Source: an uncultured Eubacterium sp.
GTDB lineage: Bacteria > Bacillota > Clostridia > Lachnospirales > Lachnospiraceae
NCBI GenBank assembly: GCA_910583555.1
Contig: CAJTXO010000002.1
Span: forward strand, 251,562 to 311,815
Length of the DNA stretch: 60,254 nt
Direction: 5' to 3'
Of this stretch, positions 15,784 to 25,090 are shown in pieces (the first letter of the stretch is position 1; each line of letters starts with the position of its first letter). A model generated the notes under the pieces. The model saw only the letters and a program-made list of their open reading frames with translations, was not told the DNA's origin and made no database searches. A program made the position numbers and the translations under genes.

Positions 15784-16681
15784 CCTTTTTACCACGCAGG
15801 AACAGAGGGACGAGGAACAAAGGGAGAATGTCAGGGATATTCCCATTGCAGAGATTAGTGATTTCCCGAACCACCCGTTTAAGGTAAAAGCGGATGAAAA
15901 GATGCTTGAAATGGCAGAAAGCGTGAAAGAGCATGGTGTGTTAATGCCGGCACTGGTACGTCCCAGACCAGAGGGCGGTTATGAAATGGTAGCCGGACAC
16001 CGGAGGAAGATGGCGAGCGAGCTGGCGGGGAAGGAGGAAATGCCCTGTCTGGTACGAAACCTGACGGACGATGAAGCTACTATTATCATGGTGGATTCCA
16101 ATCTTCAGCGTGAAGTAGTGCTGCCGTCAGAAAAGGCATTTGCCTATAAGATGAAGCTGGATGCCATGAAACGCCAGCAGGGTTATCGAACAGATCTAAC
16201 CTCTGCAACACCGTTGCAGAAGTTAGAGAAAAAATCATCAAGGGAAATATTAGCAGAGCAGACAGGAGAAAGTCATGAGCAGATACGAAAATATATCCGC
16301 CTAACGGAACTCATTCCATCCATTCTTGATATGGTGGACGAGGGAAGGATAGCCATGCGCCCGGCAGTAGAATTATCCTATCTGCCGAAAGAGTATCAGG
16401 AACAGCTTGCTGACGCAATGGAGATGGAGGACTGCACTCCCAGCCATGCACAGGCAATTAAAATGCGGCAGTTTTTTGAGAAAGGGACATTAAATCGGGA
16501 AGTGATTTTGTCTATCATGATGGAGGAAAAACCAAACCAGGCAGAACAGTTTAAGATGCCAAGGAAACGTATTGAAAAATATTTCCCAAAGGGGACGCCC
16601 TCAAAGGAAATGGAAAATACGATTATCTGTGCATTGGAACTGTTACGGAAACGGGAACGGAACAAGGACAGGGAACGCTGA
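15737..16681 (+). CDS. parB: ParB/Spo0J-family partition protein
   Basis: The N-terminal ParB nuclease-like (CTP-binding) domain is visible with M-V-A-G-H-R-R (box II, G-x-R-R type) and N-L-Q-R-E (box III) around residues 85-140. A helix-turn-helix region follows (Q-T-G-E-S-H-E-Q-I-R-K-Y-I-R-L-T). ATG 15737 has GGGGGAGGTGATG upstream and lies inside the end of parA in another frame, giving translational coupling. The 314 residues fit the family. It would bind parS-like sites on the element and work with ParA. The C terminus is very rich in K/R/E. Confidence 0.9.
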   Translation: MAKSKGIDMKLPSVDNLFTTQEQRDEEQRENVRDIPIAEISDFPNHPFKVKADEKMLEMAESVKEHGVLMPALVRPRPEGGYEMVAGHRRKMASELAGKEEMPCLVRNLTDDEATIIMVDSNLQREVVLPSEKAFAYKMKLDAMKRQQGYRTDLTSATPLQKLEKKSSREILAEQTGESHEQIRKYIRLTELIPSILDMVDEGRIAMRPAVELSYLPKEYQEQLADAMEMEDCTPSHAQAIKMRQFFEKGTLNREVILSIMMEEKPNQAEQFKMPRKRIEKYFPKGTPSKEMENTIICALELLRKRERNKDRER

Positions 16682-16695
16682 AATTTTACGCTGTA

Positions 16696-16728
16696 GGATA
16701 GCTGTGTCCATTCTGGCTGTCCTTTTTT
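16696..16728 (+). terminator. Intrinsic terminator after parB
   Basis: GGATAGCT (16696-16703) pairs with GGCTGTCC (16715-16722) using wobble pairs, with an 11-nt loop, followed by six T (16723-16728). Confidence 0.75.
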
Positions 16729-16996
16729 GCAACGGGCTGCGGTTTTCCGCCAGCCTGTTCCCCCCTCCCCACACCCTACCCCCTTGAATTACCAGCAGTT
16801 TACCAGCCGAAAAAACAATATAGAAACCGGTGGCTAGCCATTTCTGACAGATCAGGGAGCCTGCGGCCGGGAAATTGGCAGAGTACCGGAAATCCTGCAT
16901 CTATGATACCATAAAGGTGCAACAAAGTAGTGGAGAAATCACTGACAGGGTGCTATAATGAATATAGATTCCCTGATAGGAAAGGGGCTGGTGCTT
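16729..16996 (+). other. Non-coding gap with a C-rich tract and an extended -10 promoter
   Basis: No gene is seen here. Bases 16757-16786 are almost free of G on the + strand, with runs of C in three clusters. Such strand-biased tracts occur near transfer or replication origins, but no inverted repeat supports that here. TATAAT at 16954-16959 preceded by TGC (extended -10) gives a promoter for the CAP-domain gene. Because this box overlaps an ATG at 16958, that ATG cannot be the start of the gene. Confidence 0.5.
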
Positions 16997-18016
16997 ATGA
17001 AGGGATGGAAAAGAATAATTACGGTTACTATGCTGTTATTCTGCATGGTGTTACTGGCAGAAGGCGGAACGGTGTCTGCCAAACCCCAAAAAGTCACGAT
17101 GAATCTGGTAGGGGCAAAAACGCTGTATAAATATCCGGCAGCAATGGATAAGGCAGAAAAGATAACAGTAAAGAGCAGCAGGAAGTCAGTGGTGACAGTA
17201 AAGTACAAAAAGACAAAACAACTTAGACGGATTATCCTGAATGCAAAGAAGCTGGGTTCTGCTACGGTAACCGTTAAATGCTGGATAAAAAACAAAAAGC
17301 CAAAAACGTATAAATATAAAGTTACGGTAAAGGAAGCCAAAAAGCCGGCCACAGTATTGGAACTGTCAAAAAAAGCTTTTCGGATACAGAACCAGTACCG
17401 CAGGGCAAAAGGGGTCGCTGAACTGGAATGGTCTGATGAATTGTACCAGTTCTGCCTTTACCGCGTAAAAACCAGTGGATTTGACCGGCATATAAATCTC
17501 GGCAGGGATATGAATGCCTACTTTGGACTTTATGCAAAATATAAGATATTGCTGTTGGGAGAAAATATGTACAATGGTTACATGGACCCGGAAAGCGCCA
17601 TGAAAGCATGGAAGAATAGTCCGGCACATTATGAAAACCTGTTATCATCCAATCACGTGTGTGGGGCAATAGCCCGATATGGCAATGTCTGGTGTGCTAT
17701 TTTCTGTTCAGAAAATAAGGATGAAATTGAAAACTGGCGTAACTACCATATCAAAGAGATTAAGGTAAAACGGTATGACAATGCAACTGCTTCTTATATC
17801 GGTGGAAGTACCATCGGTTACTATGAGGCGGACGACCGGTGGGGGACGCAGCGGTCGGCATCTATAGCGGAGGCATCCGGGAAATCCCTTTATCTGGAGA
17901 TCGGGAAAACCTATGTTATCTACGAAAAGAGAACACCGGATGGGTATGGAAAGGCAGAGAGGGTTACGATAAGCGTTACAGAAGATGGCACCAGCGAAGT
18001 GGTTTTGACTGGATGA
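16997..18016 (+). CDS. Secreted CAP/SCP-domain protein carried by the ICE
   Basis: A signal peptide (K-R-I-I-T-V-T-M-L-L-F-C-M-V-L-L, cleaved near S-A-K) starts at ATG 16997, preceded by AGGAAAGGGG. Residues about 25-115 look like a bacterial Ig-like (BIG2) wall-binding module. Residues about 125-245 form a CAP domain: N-Q-Y-R-R-A-K-G-V, L-E-W-S-D-E-L, the G-E-N-M-Y block and A-W-K-N-S-P-A-H-Y-E-N-L-L, matching the usual R-x-x-x-G-L, G-E-N and W-x-x-S-x-x-H patterns. A region without a clear match follows. Clostridial ICEs often carry secreted proteins of this kind, perhaps for cell contact. No cell-wall anchor motif is visible, so it is probably released. Confidence 0.8.
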   Translation: MKGWKRIITVTMLLFCMVLLAEGGTVSAKPQKVTMNLVGAKTLYKYPAAMDKAEKITVKSSRKSVVTVKYKKTKQLRRIILNAKKLGSATVTVKCWIKNKKPKTYKYKVTVKEAKKPATVLELSKKAFRIQNQYRRAKGVAELEWSDELYQFCLYRVKTSGFDRHINLGRDMNAYFGLYAKYKILLLGENMYNGYMDPESAMKAWKNSPAHYENLLSSNHVCGAIARYGNVWCAIFCSENKDEIENWRNYHIKEIKVKRYDNATASYIGGSTIGYYEADDRWGTQRSASIAEASGKSLYLEIGKTYVIYEKRTPDGYGKAERVTISVTEDGTSEVVLTG

Positions 18017-18045
18017 CAGCAGAAACAGGGTAAATACGGAATAGA

Positions 18046-18082
18046 AGTCCTTTTGGATGTGAAATCTGAAAGGGCTTTTTTT
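18046..18082 (+). terminator. Intrinsic terminator after the CAP gene
   Basis: AGTCCTTT pairs with AAAGGGCT (18046-18053 with 18069-18076), one wobble, followed by T's. Confidence 0.75.
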
Positions 18083-18113
18083 CGTGCAAAAAAATAGGAA
18101 AGGCAGGGAAGAT

Positions 18114-18224
18114 ATGAACCAGTCTGCGAGAAGCCCGCCCTTATGGGGTGAGGCATCAACCAACAATGATATTGAATTTATAGCAGAAAGGAAACGAAAT
18201 TATGAAAACAAAAAGAAAATTTAG
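18114..18224 (+). CDS. 36-residue leader ORF overlapping the adhesin start
   Basis: ATG 18114 has GGCAGGGA upstream. The frame runs 36 codons and stops at 18224, 22 bases inside the adhesin gene in a different frame. A stop just after the next start codon is typical of translational coupling or a leader peptide. The peptide (begins M-N-Q-S-A-R-S-P-P-L-W-G-E) has no recognised family. A translated regulatory ORF is possible; chance is not excluded. Confidence 0.4.
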   Translation: MNQSARSPPLWGEASTNNDIEFIAERKRNYENKKKI

Positions 18225-21200
18225 AAGAATGCTGTCATTTGTACTGGCAGTTGTGGTGCTTTGCGGGATGGTCCCGTTAAATGTGACGGTAGCAAGTGCG
18301 GCAACGACCGCCAGTGTAAGCCTTAGTTCGCTGGGCAGAAAAGGCGATGTGTCGATCGGCTCAAAGACAAAGTCCGGCACATGGTGGCAGATGAACCTGA
18401 ACGGGAAAAAGGCGTTCTGTATTGATCTGGGATATACCTGTCACAGCGGAAACACCTATGCGGCAACGGAAACCCATCATTGGAACCAGGATACTGGTGG
18501 GAAAAACGGCTGTTATGCAAAAGTGATCCGCTGGTATGTGATTGGGAAAAAACGATCCAACAAGGCGTTTGTCATGAGCCAGGCACTGATCTGGTCGATT
18601 GCGGAGGGGAGAACCTCTGAAAGTCAGTTGAAGGATGTCATTAAGCAGGTGCAGAAGAATATCAGTCTTTCGACGGGAAAAACTGCAGATGAGCTTTATA
18701 CAGATATTTTTGAACCATCCGGGGACTGGACAGCCGACATCACATTCTGGCAAAAAACGGGTAATAGTAAATATTACCAACAGCTCCTGACGGTAGATGC
18801 GGAAAGGCAGCCAATAATTTACGATCCATCTGCCATCAGTGACAAAACCTATTACCGCCAGCGCATTACCGTAACGAAAAAAGACGAGGACGGCAAAGGT
18901 CTGGGCGGTATTCAGTTTACCCTTGATGCAGACAATCTCGATGACCTTTGTTCCTTTTCCATGCTGGACCGTGACGGCGTGGAGGCGAATAATGCGGATG
19001 ATGACAATGACACTTCATTCAGCATAACGGGTTACACAAGGAACGACGGAAAAATCGCCTTCCGGATGACCTATAAGCTGGAGACAAAGGAGTATTACTA
19101 TTACCCGGATTCCCAGTTGGAAAAGATGTCAGATGATACGAAAAAGGAAGCAAAAAAATATCTGACAGATGACCTTGAACTGGATGAGGGCGTGGATTTT
19201 GCCCCGGACATGACAAAAGCATCCGCACAGAAGATGGTAAATGAGGAAATGGCGGTCTTGAAAAATGACATTTCCAACACTTATACGCTGACAGAGAACA
19301 ATACCGGCGACAATAAGCACCTTATCGTAGATCCGGAGTACGCGGCGGGAAAGAAGATCACCCTGGGGAAAGCCAACAGCTGGGAGAAAAACGCAGACGG
19401 TGCGTGGCCGGACGGACTGGAGGCCGTACCGTCCGATTATGCCGGGGCCTATGTCACCGGCGTTACAAACAGGTACAAGAAAGCGAGCATTCAGGTGGTA
19501 AAGGCAGACGGATACAGCAGCGATAAAAAGGCCCACGGGGATGCCTGTCTGGACGGTGCAGAGTTTCAGTTATATGCAGACGCAGCCTGTACGGATCAGG
19601 CGACGGTCTATGACGAAAACGGAGTGGCAAAAACAGCGGGCGTTTACACGACGCAGAACGGGGAGCTGACCACGGACTTTCTGCGGAGCGGCTGCACGTA
19701 TTACCTTAAGGAGATCACAGCACCGGAAGGGTATCTCCTGTCAAATGAAGTGCTGCCGGTTACCGTGGACGCATCCGGCCGGACAGAGGAGTATACGGTC
19801 AAGCTGGCAACAAAGGAAATCCCGGAAACCCCGGTTCTCGGAAAAGTAGCTGTCCGGAAGTATTTTTCCGAGGGGCAGACCGGGATGTTAAATTATGAGA
19901 TCAACACCACATTTCAGGTATATCTGACACGGAAAGGGAGTTATGACGCCTGCGATGAATACGAGCGGGCAGTTATTAAGACGGGGGATAAAGGCTACGG
20001 AATTTCCGGTGACCTGTATTACGGGGATTACACCGTCCATCAGGTAGATACCGGGGGTGAGGATGTCATGCGTGTCGATGATTTTCCGGTAGCGGTACGG
20101 GAGAACGGGCAGATTTATGAGTATGCGATGGATAACATTATTTTCAAGGCATACCTGCGGATTCTGAAGAAAGACGGCAATACGGAAAAACAGGTATTGA
20201 AACCGGGCACGGCGTATCAGATTTACCGTGTGACGGATGACGGGGAGAAGCTGGTGGAGCAGACATACAGCAACGGGAACAGACAGGAGAAAATCAGTCA
20301 GTTTGTTACCGACGCATCCGGCGAGATTATGACGGTCAAGGAATTGAAGTCCGGCACTTACCGTATTTATGAAACCGATTCCGCATCCGGGCTGCATGTC
20401 ACGGAGAAGTATATTGAGGTGCCGATCAACAGTGAGGCGGACAATTATGAGAGCTTTACGGACGAGGACGGGTACACCCATGCGGTTGTTACCGTGACCT
20501 ATACCAATGCTGAAACGTATGGAAAACTCAAAGTTTATAAGACCGGGGAAATGCTGGCCGGATATGCGGACGGGAAGTTTGTCTACGAGAGCCGGTTTCT
20601 GAAAGGGGCAGAGTTTGAAATTACAGCGGCAGAGGACATTGTGACGCAGGATAACCAGGGGACAAACTGGTATGATAAAGGCGAAGTGGTTGCGACGGTT
20701 ACCACCGGGGAGGGAGCGGAGTTTGAAAAGCACTGCAAAAACATCACCGGGTACGGGACGGATGAAGACGGGACGGTGACCGTGAACCTTCCGCTGGGAA
20801 AATACCACGTCAAAGAGAAAAAGACGGTTTACGGCTATGTACTCCCGGACAAAGGATGGGATGTGGAGTTTGACTGGAAAAACAAGGATGAGGAATATGT
20901 CATCAATGCCACGGACAGTACCGATAAAAATGGTGTTCTCCGTGTGGAAAATGCAAGGGCAAAGGCACAGGTTTCCCTGTTCAAAACGGATGCAGCCACG
21001 AAGCGGGCAGTAGAGGGAGCGGAGTTTGGCATATTTACCAGACACAATATTTACAACGTGGACGGGGAGAAGATCGTGGATGCCGGAACCATGCTGGGAA
21101 TGGTTAAGACAGACGCAGACGGCAGGGGCATAGCGGATCTTGATTTTCCGCTAATGGATGAGGACTATGTGGCTGTTACGGATTCCGGTGTGGAAACCGA

Positions 21201-22581
21201 TAAAACGGAAACCGCGGGGACACCGGATACGGATATTCCGGTTGTGACAACACCAGAGCCGGAACTGGCAGAGGAAGCGGACGAATCGGATGAGACGGAT
21301 GAGGCGGAGGAAACAGAGGAACCGGACGATCCGGGGGAAAGTGAAGCACCGGATACGGAACCAGAGGAACATCCGGCAGTGAAATTAAATTCCGGGGACT
21401 ATTTTCTCAAAGAATTGTCCGTGCCGGGGAGTTATTATGCCGATGACAAAACGGAATATCCGGTACATCTGGAATATAAGGATCAGGACACGAAAGTGAT
21501 TGCTGCTGATGTGCAGGCAGGGAACACGCAGACAAGCACCACGGTCAGCAAAACATCCGTGGCAAACAGCGGGGAACTGGCAGGGTGCGACCTGCAGATC
21601 ACGGACGCAGAGGGAAATGTCATTGTAAAATGGACTTCCGGCAATGCGGAGAGCATTGTGATGAATGACAAGCTGGAAGCTATGGGTTACCGCAATGTAA
21701 CCGCTGTTCCGGATGAAAAAGGGGCGGTGCAGATCAACGGTTTACTCCATGACACCACTTACACGCTGACGGAAACCAGACCAGCCGACGGTTTTGTGAC
21801 AGCCGGGAGCATATCTTTTCAGTTAGTAGAGGGGGAAAATAAGCAGACGCTTGTGGCAGTGGTCCGGGATGGAAAAGTGATGCTTCAGCAGGATAATATT
21901 GTCCGCATGGTGGACGATACAACAAAAGTGGAAATCTCCAAGACGGACATCACGGGAGAGGAGGAAATCCCCGGCTGCGAACTGGAGATTAAGGAAAAGG
22001 ATACGGATACCGTGCTGGATGCGTGGACATCCACGGAGGAAAAGCACCTGATCGAGCAGAAGTTTGTGGCAGGGAAGACTTATGTGCTGACAGAGAAACG
22101 TCCTGCTGACGGATATGTGACAGCGGACAGCATCGAGTTTACCGTTGAGGACACAGGGGAAGTCCAGAGTGTCGGCATGAAGGATGATACCACGAAAATC
22201 CGGCTGATTAAGCTGGCGAGTGATACCGGACAGGGAATGCGTGGTGCGAAATTTGAGGTGTACGACAGTCAGGGGAAAAAGGTCATGAGCTTCAGATCGA
22301 AAGAAGACGGCTATGACATTACCGGAAAACTGGCAGTGGGAGAAACTTACACGTTTAAGGAAGTGGAGGCACCGAAAGGTTACAGGCTGGCAAAACCAGT
22401 GAAATATACGGTAAAAGATACGGGCGAAGTGCAGGAAGTATCGGTAACGGACAAAAAAATACCGAAACCAAAAGTACCGCAGACCGGGGGGACAACACCA
22501 TTTGCTGCACTGGCAGTCCTGTTCTTTGTTTTGGGAAGTGGCGGTTTCATTATGGTTCGCAGAAAAAAGAAGGCAGCCTGA
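18202..22581 (+). CDS. Sortase-anchored SpaA-type adhesin with a Cys-Gln thioester domain
   Basis: A large (1,459-residue) surface protein. A signal peptide covers residues 1-33. The N-terminal domain has F-C73-I-D-L-G-Y and S-Q127-A-L-I-W, the pattern of Cys-Gln internal thioester domains, which bind host or surface amines covalently. Several SpaA/B-type repeats follow (each with a lysine strand, the E of an isopeptide triad and an A-P-x-G-Y or P-A-D-G-Y block, e.g. K-E-I-T-A-P-E-G-Y). An acidic E/D/T/P linker lies at about 1010-1055. The end is V1425-P-Q-T-G1429, a hydrophobic helix and R-R-K-K-K, a class of sorting signal related to LPxTG. ATG 18202 has AGAAAGGAAACG upstream. The sortase gene overlaps its stop by one base, so the pair works together. 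Confidence 0.9.
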   Translation: MKTKRKFRRMLSFVLAVVVLCGMVPLNVTVASAATTASVSLSSLGRKGDVSIGSKTKSGTWWQMNLNGKKAFCIDLGYTCHSGNTYAATETHHWNQDTGGKNGCYAKVIRWYVIGKKRSNKAFVMSQALIWSIAEGRTSESQLKDVIKQVQKNISLSTGKTADELYTDIFEPSGDWTADITFWQKTGNSKYYQQLLTVDAERQPIIYDPSAISDKTYYRQRITVTKKDEDGKGLGGIQFTLDADNLDDLCSFSMLDRDGVEANNADDDNDTSFSITGYTRNDGKIAFRMTYKLETKEYYYYPDSQLEKMSDDTKKEAKKYLTDDLELDEGVDFAPDMTKASAQKMVNEEMAVLKNDISNTYTLTENNTGDNKHLIVDPEYAAGKKITLGKANSWEKNADGAWPDGLEAVPSDYAGAYVTGVTNRYKKASIQVVKADGYSSDKKAHGDACLDGAEFQLYADAACTDQATVYDENGVAKTAGVYTTQNGELTTDFLRSGCTYYLKEITAPEGYLLSNEVLPVTVDASGRTEEYTVKLATKEIPETPVLGKVAVRKYFSEGQTGMLNYEINTTFQVYLTRKGSYDACDEYERAVIKTGDKGYGISGDLYYGDYTVHQVDTGGEDVMRVDDFPVAVRENGQIYEYAMDNIIFKAYLRILKKDGNTEKQVLKPGTAYQIYRVTDDGEKLVEQTYSNGNRQEKISQFVTDASGEIMTVKELKSGTYRIYETDSASGLHVTEKYIEVPINSEADNYESFTDEDGYTHAVVTVTYTNAETYGKLKVYKTGEMLAGYADGKFVYESRFLKGAEFEITAAEDIVTQDNQGTNWYDKGEVVATVTTGEGAEFEKHCKNITGYGTDEDGTVTVNLPLGKYHVKEKKTVYGYVLPDKGWDVEFDWKNKDEEYVINATDSTDKNGVLRVENARAKAQVSLFKTDAATKRAVEGAEFGIFTRHNIYNVDGEKIVDAGTMLGMVKTDADGRGIADLDFPLMDEDYVAVTDSGVETDKTETAGTPDTDIPVVTTPEPELAEEADESDETDEAEETEEPDDPGESEAPDTEPEEHPAVKLNSGDYFLKELSVPGSYYADDKTEYPVHLEYKDQDTKVIAADVQAGNTQTSTTVSKTSVANSGELAGCDLQITDAEGNVIVKWTSGNAESIVMNDKLEAMGYRNVTAVPDEKGAVQINGLLHDTTYTLTETRPADGFVTAGSISFQLVEGENKQTLVAVVRDGKVMLQQDNIVRMVDDTTKVEISKTDITGEEEIPGCELEIKEKDTDTVLDAWTSTEEKHLIEQKFVAGKTYVLTEKRPADGYVTADSIEFTVEDTGEVQSVGMKDDTTKIRLIKLASDTGQGMRGAKFEVYDSQGKKVMSFRSKEDGYDITGKLAVGETYTFKEVEAPKGYRLAKPVKYTVKDTGEVQEVSVTDKKIPKPKVPQTGGTTPFAALAVLFFVLGSGGFIMVRRKKKAA

Positions 22582-23381
22582 TGAAAGTGCAGAATAAAAA
22601 ACAGAAAAGAAGACAACGGATCAGGAGGGCAGTGTTCCTCTTTTTTTTGCTGCTTCTTATGACGGGGGCATATGTAATGTACCGTTATTACCGGGAGGAG
22701 AAAAGTCAGCAGGAGCAATTTGATAAACTGGAGGAATGGGAAAACAACCCCATTCCTTCCCTCGCTCCGGCGAATGAAAATAATCCGGACTGGATCGGCT
22801 GGCTGAAAATAAAGGACAGCAGTATATCCTATCCGGTCATGCAGAAAGAGGGCGGCGGGGAATATTATCTGCACCGGGACTTTGACGGGAACTACAGCTT
22901 TTACGGAACCCCGTTTCTGGACGGACGGTGTACGCCGGACAGCGACAACTGCATTATTTACGGTCACAACATCAATGGCAGGAGGATGTTTGGGGCGCTT
23001 CATGCGTATGACAGTGAGGAATATTATAAAAAGCATCCGGAGATATATTTCCGGGCGGGGGAGGAAAAACGGAATTATCAGATTGTGTCCGTGATCCATG
23101 CCGATACTTCATTCTCCGCTTATTCCTTTACGGACGTGGGTAACTGGGAGGAATACAGGGAGTATGTCGGCGTGATTTTGTCCCACAGCCTGTACCAAAC
23201 GGAACTGGGGGAGCAGATAAAAAAGAAACGGGAGGAAGAAACAGCAGAACAATTTTTCCAAAAGTACCAGTTCCTTACCCTGTCCACCTGCCGGAGCTGG
23301 GCAGGGCGGGATGCCAGGCTGCTTGTGGTAGCGGCAAGGGAACGGCAGAACGCAGAATCAATCTGCCGGATCGCAGATTAG
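22581..23381 (+). CDS. srtB: Class B sortase
   Basis: One N-terminal membrane helix, then the sortase B fold. Catalytic residues are H129 (Y-G-H-N-I), C237 (L-S-T-C) and R246 (D-A-R-L-L-V-V). The P-D-W-I-G-W-L and Y-P-V-M-Q blocks before the histidine are typical of SrtB. At 266 residues it has the usual size. It overlaps the adhesin stop by one base (TGATG). Its probable substrate is the V-P-Q-T-G motif of that adhesin; class B sortases of ICEs commonly handle such variant signals. Confidence 0.93.
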   Translation: MKVQNKKQKRRQRIRRAVFLFFLLLLMTGAYVMYRYYREEKSQQEQFDKLEEWENNPIPSLAPANENNPDWIGWLKIKDSSISYPVMQKEGGGEYYLHRDFDGNYSFYGTPFLDGRCTPDSDNCIIYGHNINGRRMFGALHAYDSEEYYKKHPEIYFRAGEEKRNYQIVSVIHADTSFSAYSFTDVGNWEEYREYVGVILSHSLYQTELGEQIKKKREEETAEQFFQKYQFLTLSTCRSWAGRDARLLVVAARERQNAESICRIAD

Positions 23382-23461
23382 CAAAAAGTCAGCCGTTATT
23401 CTATGATAAACCCATACAGGCACAATCGTTCATTGTGTGAGGGGAAAGGCGGTGGTTTGAC

Positions 23462-23761
23462 TTGAATAAGTTTGATAAAATGCTGGAAAGGGCTAATCTG
23501 CAGTTCGTTTCCGATATGATACAGATGGGAACTCCAAAGCTGAATTTAAGTGTAAAAAATCTGGAGGAACGGGAAGATGAGGCGGCCAGGCAATTAAAGG
23601 AACGGCTGGAGAAAATCCTGTCCGGGAAAGAGCTTGGCAGGGCAATAGACACTGCGATGGAGTATGCCAATGACTGCTGTGAAATTTATTTTACCGTTGG
23701 CTTAAAAGCAGGGGCGAAACTATTGTTTCAATTATTAAATGACAGCTTGAAAGATACCTGA
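23462..23761 (+). CDS. Small conserved helical protein (DUF6809-like)
   Basis: A 99-residue helical protein with Y-A-N-D-C-C-E-I-Y-F-T-V-G-L-K-A-G-A-K-L-L-F-Q-L-L near its end, a pattern I associate with short DUF6809-type proteins of Firmicutes mobile elements. The start is a TTG at 23462 behind GGGGAAAGGCGGTGG; the alternative ATG at 23480 is also possible. It stands between sortase and a terminator. No function can be proposed. Confidence 0.55.
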   Translation: MNKFDKMLERANLQFVSDMIQMGTPKLNLSVKNLEEREDEAARQLKERLEKILSGKELGRAIDTAMEYANDCCEIYFTVGLKAGAKLLFQLLNDSLKDT

Positions 23762-23766
23762 TGGGG

Positions 23767-23799
23767 GACTGGTTGGAAAATCATTGTTTTCAACCAGTC
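23767..23799 (+). terminator. Hairpin terminator
   Basis: GACTGGTTG (23767-23775) pairs exactly with CAACCAGTC (23791-23799), and AAAA with TTTT continues the stem. TCTTTCT follows. Confidence 0.8.
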
Positions 23800-23847
23800 T
23801 CTTTCTATTTGCAACAATCTAATTAAATATGGAAATGAGGTGAAATT

Positions 23848-24438
23848 ATGGAAAGTCAGCCGGAAAAGCGGATGGCAGATAATTATGAGATTACGCAGGC
23901 GGTTCCGATTGGAGATAAGGAAGTAGTTATGGGCGTGGACGAAACAAAAGCCATGCCTTATTTTTGTGCGTTTTATAATAAGAACGAACTATTTGATTCA
24001 TACAGTGAGTGTATTGTATCAGACGATTATGTGGAAATTGTGGAACTGTTTGCAGAACGTGTGAAAGAACAGTGTGAAAAAGTGCGGGAGGAACAGGAAA
24101 AGATTACCGTGCCGAGGGAACCCATTACAGCGGATATGTGCCTGTCCCTTGCTTATGATACCAGTCTGGTGGGAAAAGTGGTGGCAGTTCGGCTGGATGC
24201 ACTAAAGCCGGAATACCGTTCTGCACCAGACCAGCTTGTCTATGTGACGGGCGGGAACGGGGCAAGGGGGAAAGCCCGTGGAAGCGCCTGCATATGCACA
24301 AATCTTTACAGTGGAAAATCCAGCAGATGGGAAAGGCAGGATATGCAGGGGGAAGTAAAGCCGGAATGTTTGCCGGACTGGGCAAAGGCACGGGCAGAAA
24401 AGATACAGAAAAAAGAGCAGGACAGGGAGGTGCGCTGA
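23848..24438 (+). CDS. Conserved ICE protein of unknown function, paralogous N terminus with the next gene
   Basis: 196 residues, no transmembrane segment or known catalytic motif. The first ~90 residues (I-T-Q-A-V-P-I-G-D-K-E-V-V-M-G-V-D) match the N terminus of the next gene product in order and spacing (I-T-N-S-I-P-I-G-N-K-E-F-V-L-G-V-N). The second half has R-L-D-A-L-K-P-E-Y-R and Y-V-T-G-G-N-G-A, blocks I associate with accessory proteins of clostridial ICEs. GGAAATGAGGTG precedes ATG 23848. The stop joins the next ATG directly (TGAATG). Unknown role, probably in element maintenance or host evasion. Confidence 0.65.
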   Translation: MESQPEKRMADNYEITQAVPIGDKEVVMGVDETKAMPYFCAFYNKNELFDSYSECIVSDDYVEIVELFAERVKEQCEKVREEQEKITVPREPITADMCLSLAYDTSLVGKVVAVRLDALKPEYRSAPDQLVYVTGGNGARGKARGSACICTNLYSGKSSRWERQDMQGEVKPECLPDWAKARAEKIQKKEQDREVR

Positions 24439-25089
24439 ATGGGTGATATGAGAACCAATGCAGGGTTTGTGATAACAAACAGCATCCCTATAGGAAATAA
24501 AGAGTTTGTGCTTGGCGTCAATATGAAAAATCCCCAGTCCTTTGTGACATGGGAGTGCAAAGACGGAGATGATTATTTTTGGGGGCATTATACGGACAGC
24601 CTGTTAAAAGCGACAAGGGACTTATGCCAGCGCGCCATAGGGGAGGTGGACAATCTGGAACTGGCTGAGCAGGAAAGAAAAGAGGTGGAAAGCAGATATA
24701 TTCTTACCGCAACGGTAAAGCATGGTGGAAATAGTGCTGTCATTCAGTTTCCCACCGAAGAATTAGGAGATATATTGGGAAGTATCGGGATTACCCTGCC
24801 GCCGGAACGTGTATATCTGGGTGGCCACACGGATATTGAAGTACATTTACGACACAATGGAAATCCGATGACCGACGCAATGGTACATCTCTTTCATGAT
24901 AAAAATTCACTCCGCATGGTAAATGAGGTTGCAAAGGCGGTTTTTCATTCTGACTGGCGTGTGTATGAGCGGGTGGAGGGAAAACTGAAAACGGGTTTTT
25001 ATGCGGATGCGGGGAACCTGCTGCGGGATGCCGTGGATTATGCAAAATATCTGAAGGATAAACACAGGGACAGAGGGGAGGAGAGGTGA
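24439..25089 (+). CDS. Conserved ICE protein of unknown function
   Basis: 216 residues. It shares its N-terminal ~80 residues with the preceding product (I-P-I-G-x-K-E-x-V-x-G-V). The C-terminal half differs and contains V-Y-L-G-G-H-T-D-I-E-V and a helical end. No membrane segment or nuclease motif is visible. It begins directly after the preceding stop codon, with GGACAGGGAGGTG as ribosome site, and 1 bp separates it from the next gene, so 23848-26029 is one operon. Confidence 0.65.
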   Translation: MGDMRTNAGFVITNSIPIGNKEFVLGVNMKNPQSFVTWECKDGDDYFWGHYTDSLLKATRDLCQRAIGEVDNLELAEQERKEVESRYILTATVKHGGNSAVIQFPTEELGDILGSIGITLPPERVYLGGHTDIEVHLRHNGNPMTDAMVHLFHDKNSLRMVNEVAKAVFHSDWRVYERVEGKLKTGFYADAGNLLRDAVDYAKYLKDKHRDRGEER

Positions 25090-25090
25090 C

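Noticed and set aside
19888..21045. 385-codon open frame antisense to the adhesin
   Set aside because: Shadow of the repetitive adhesin; no start signal and no recognisable domain.
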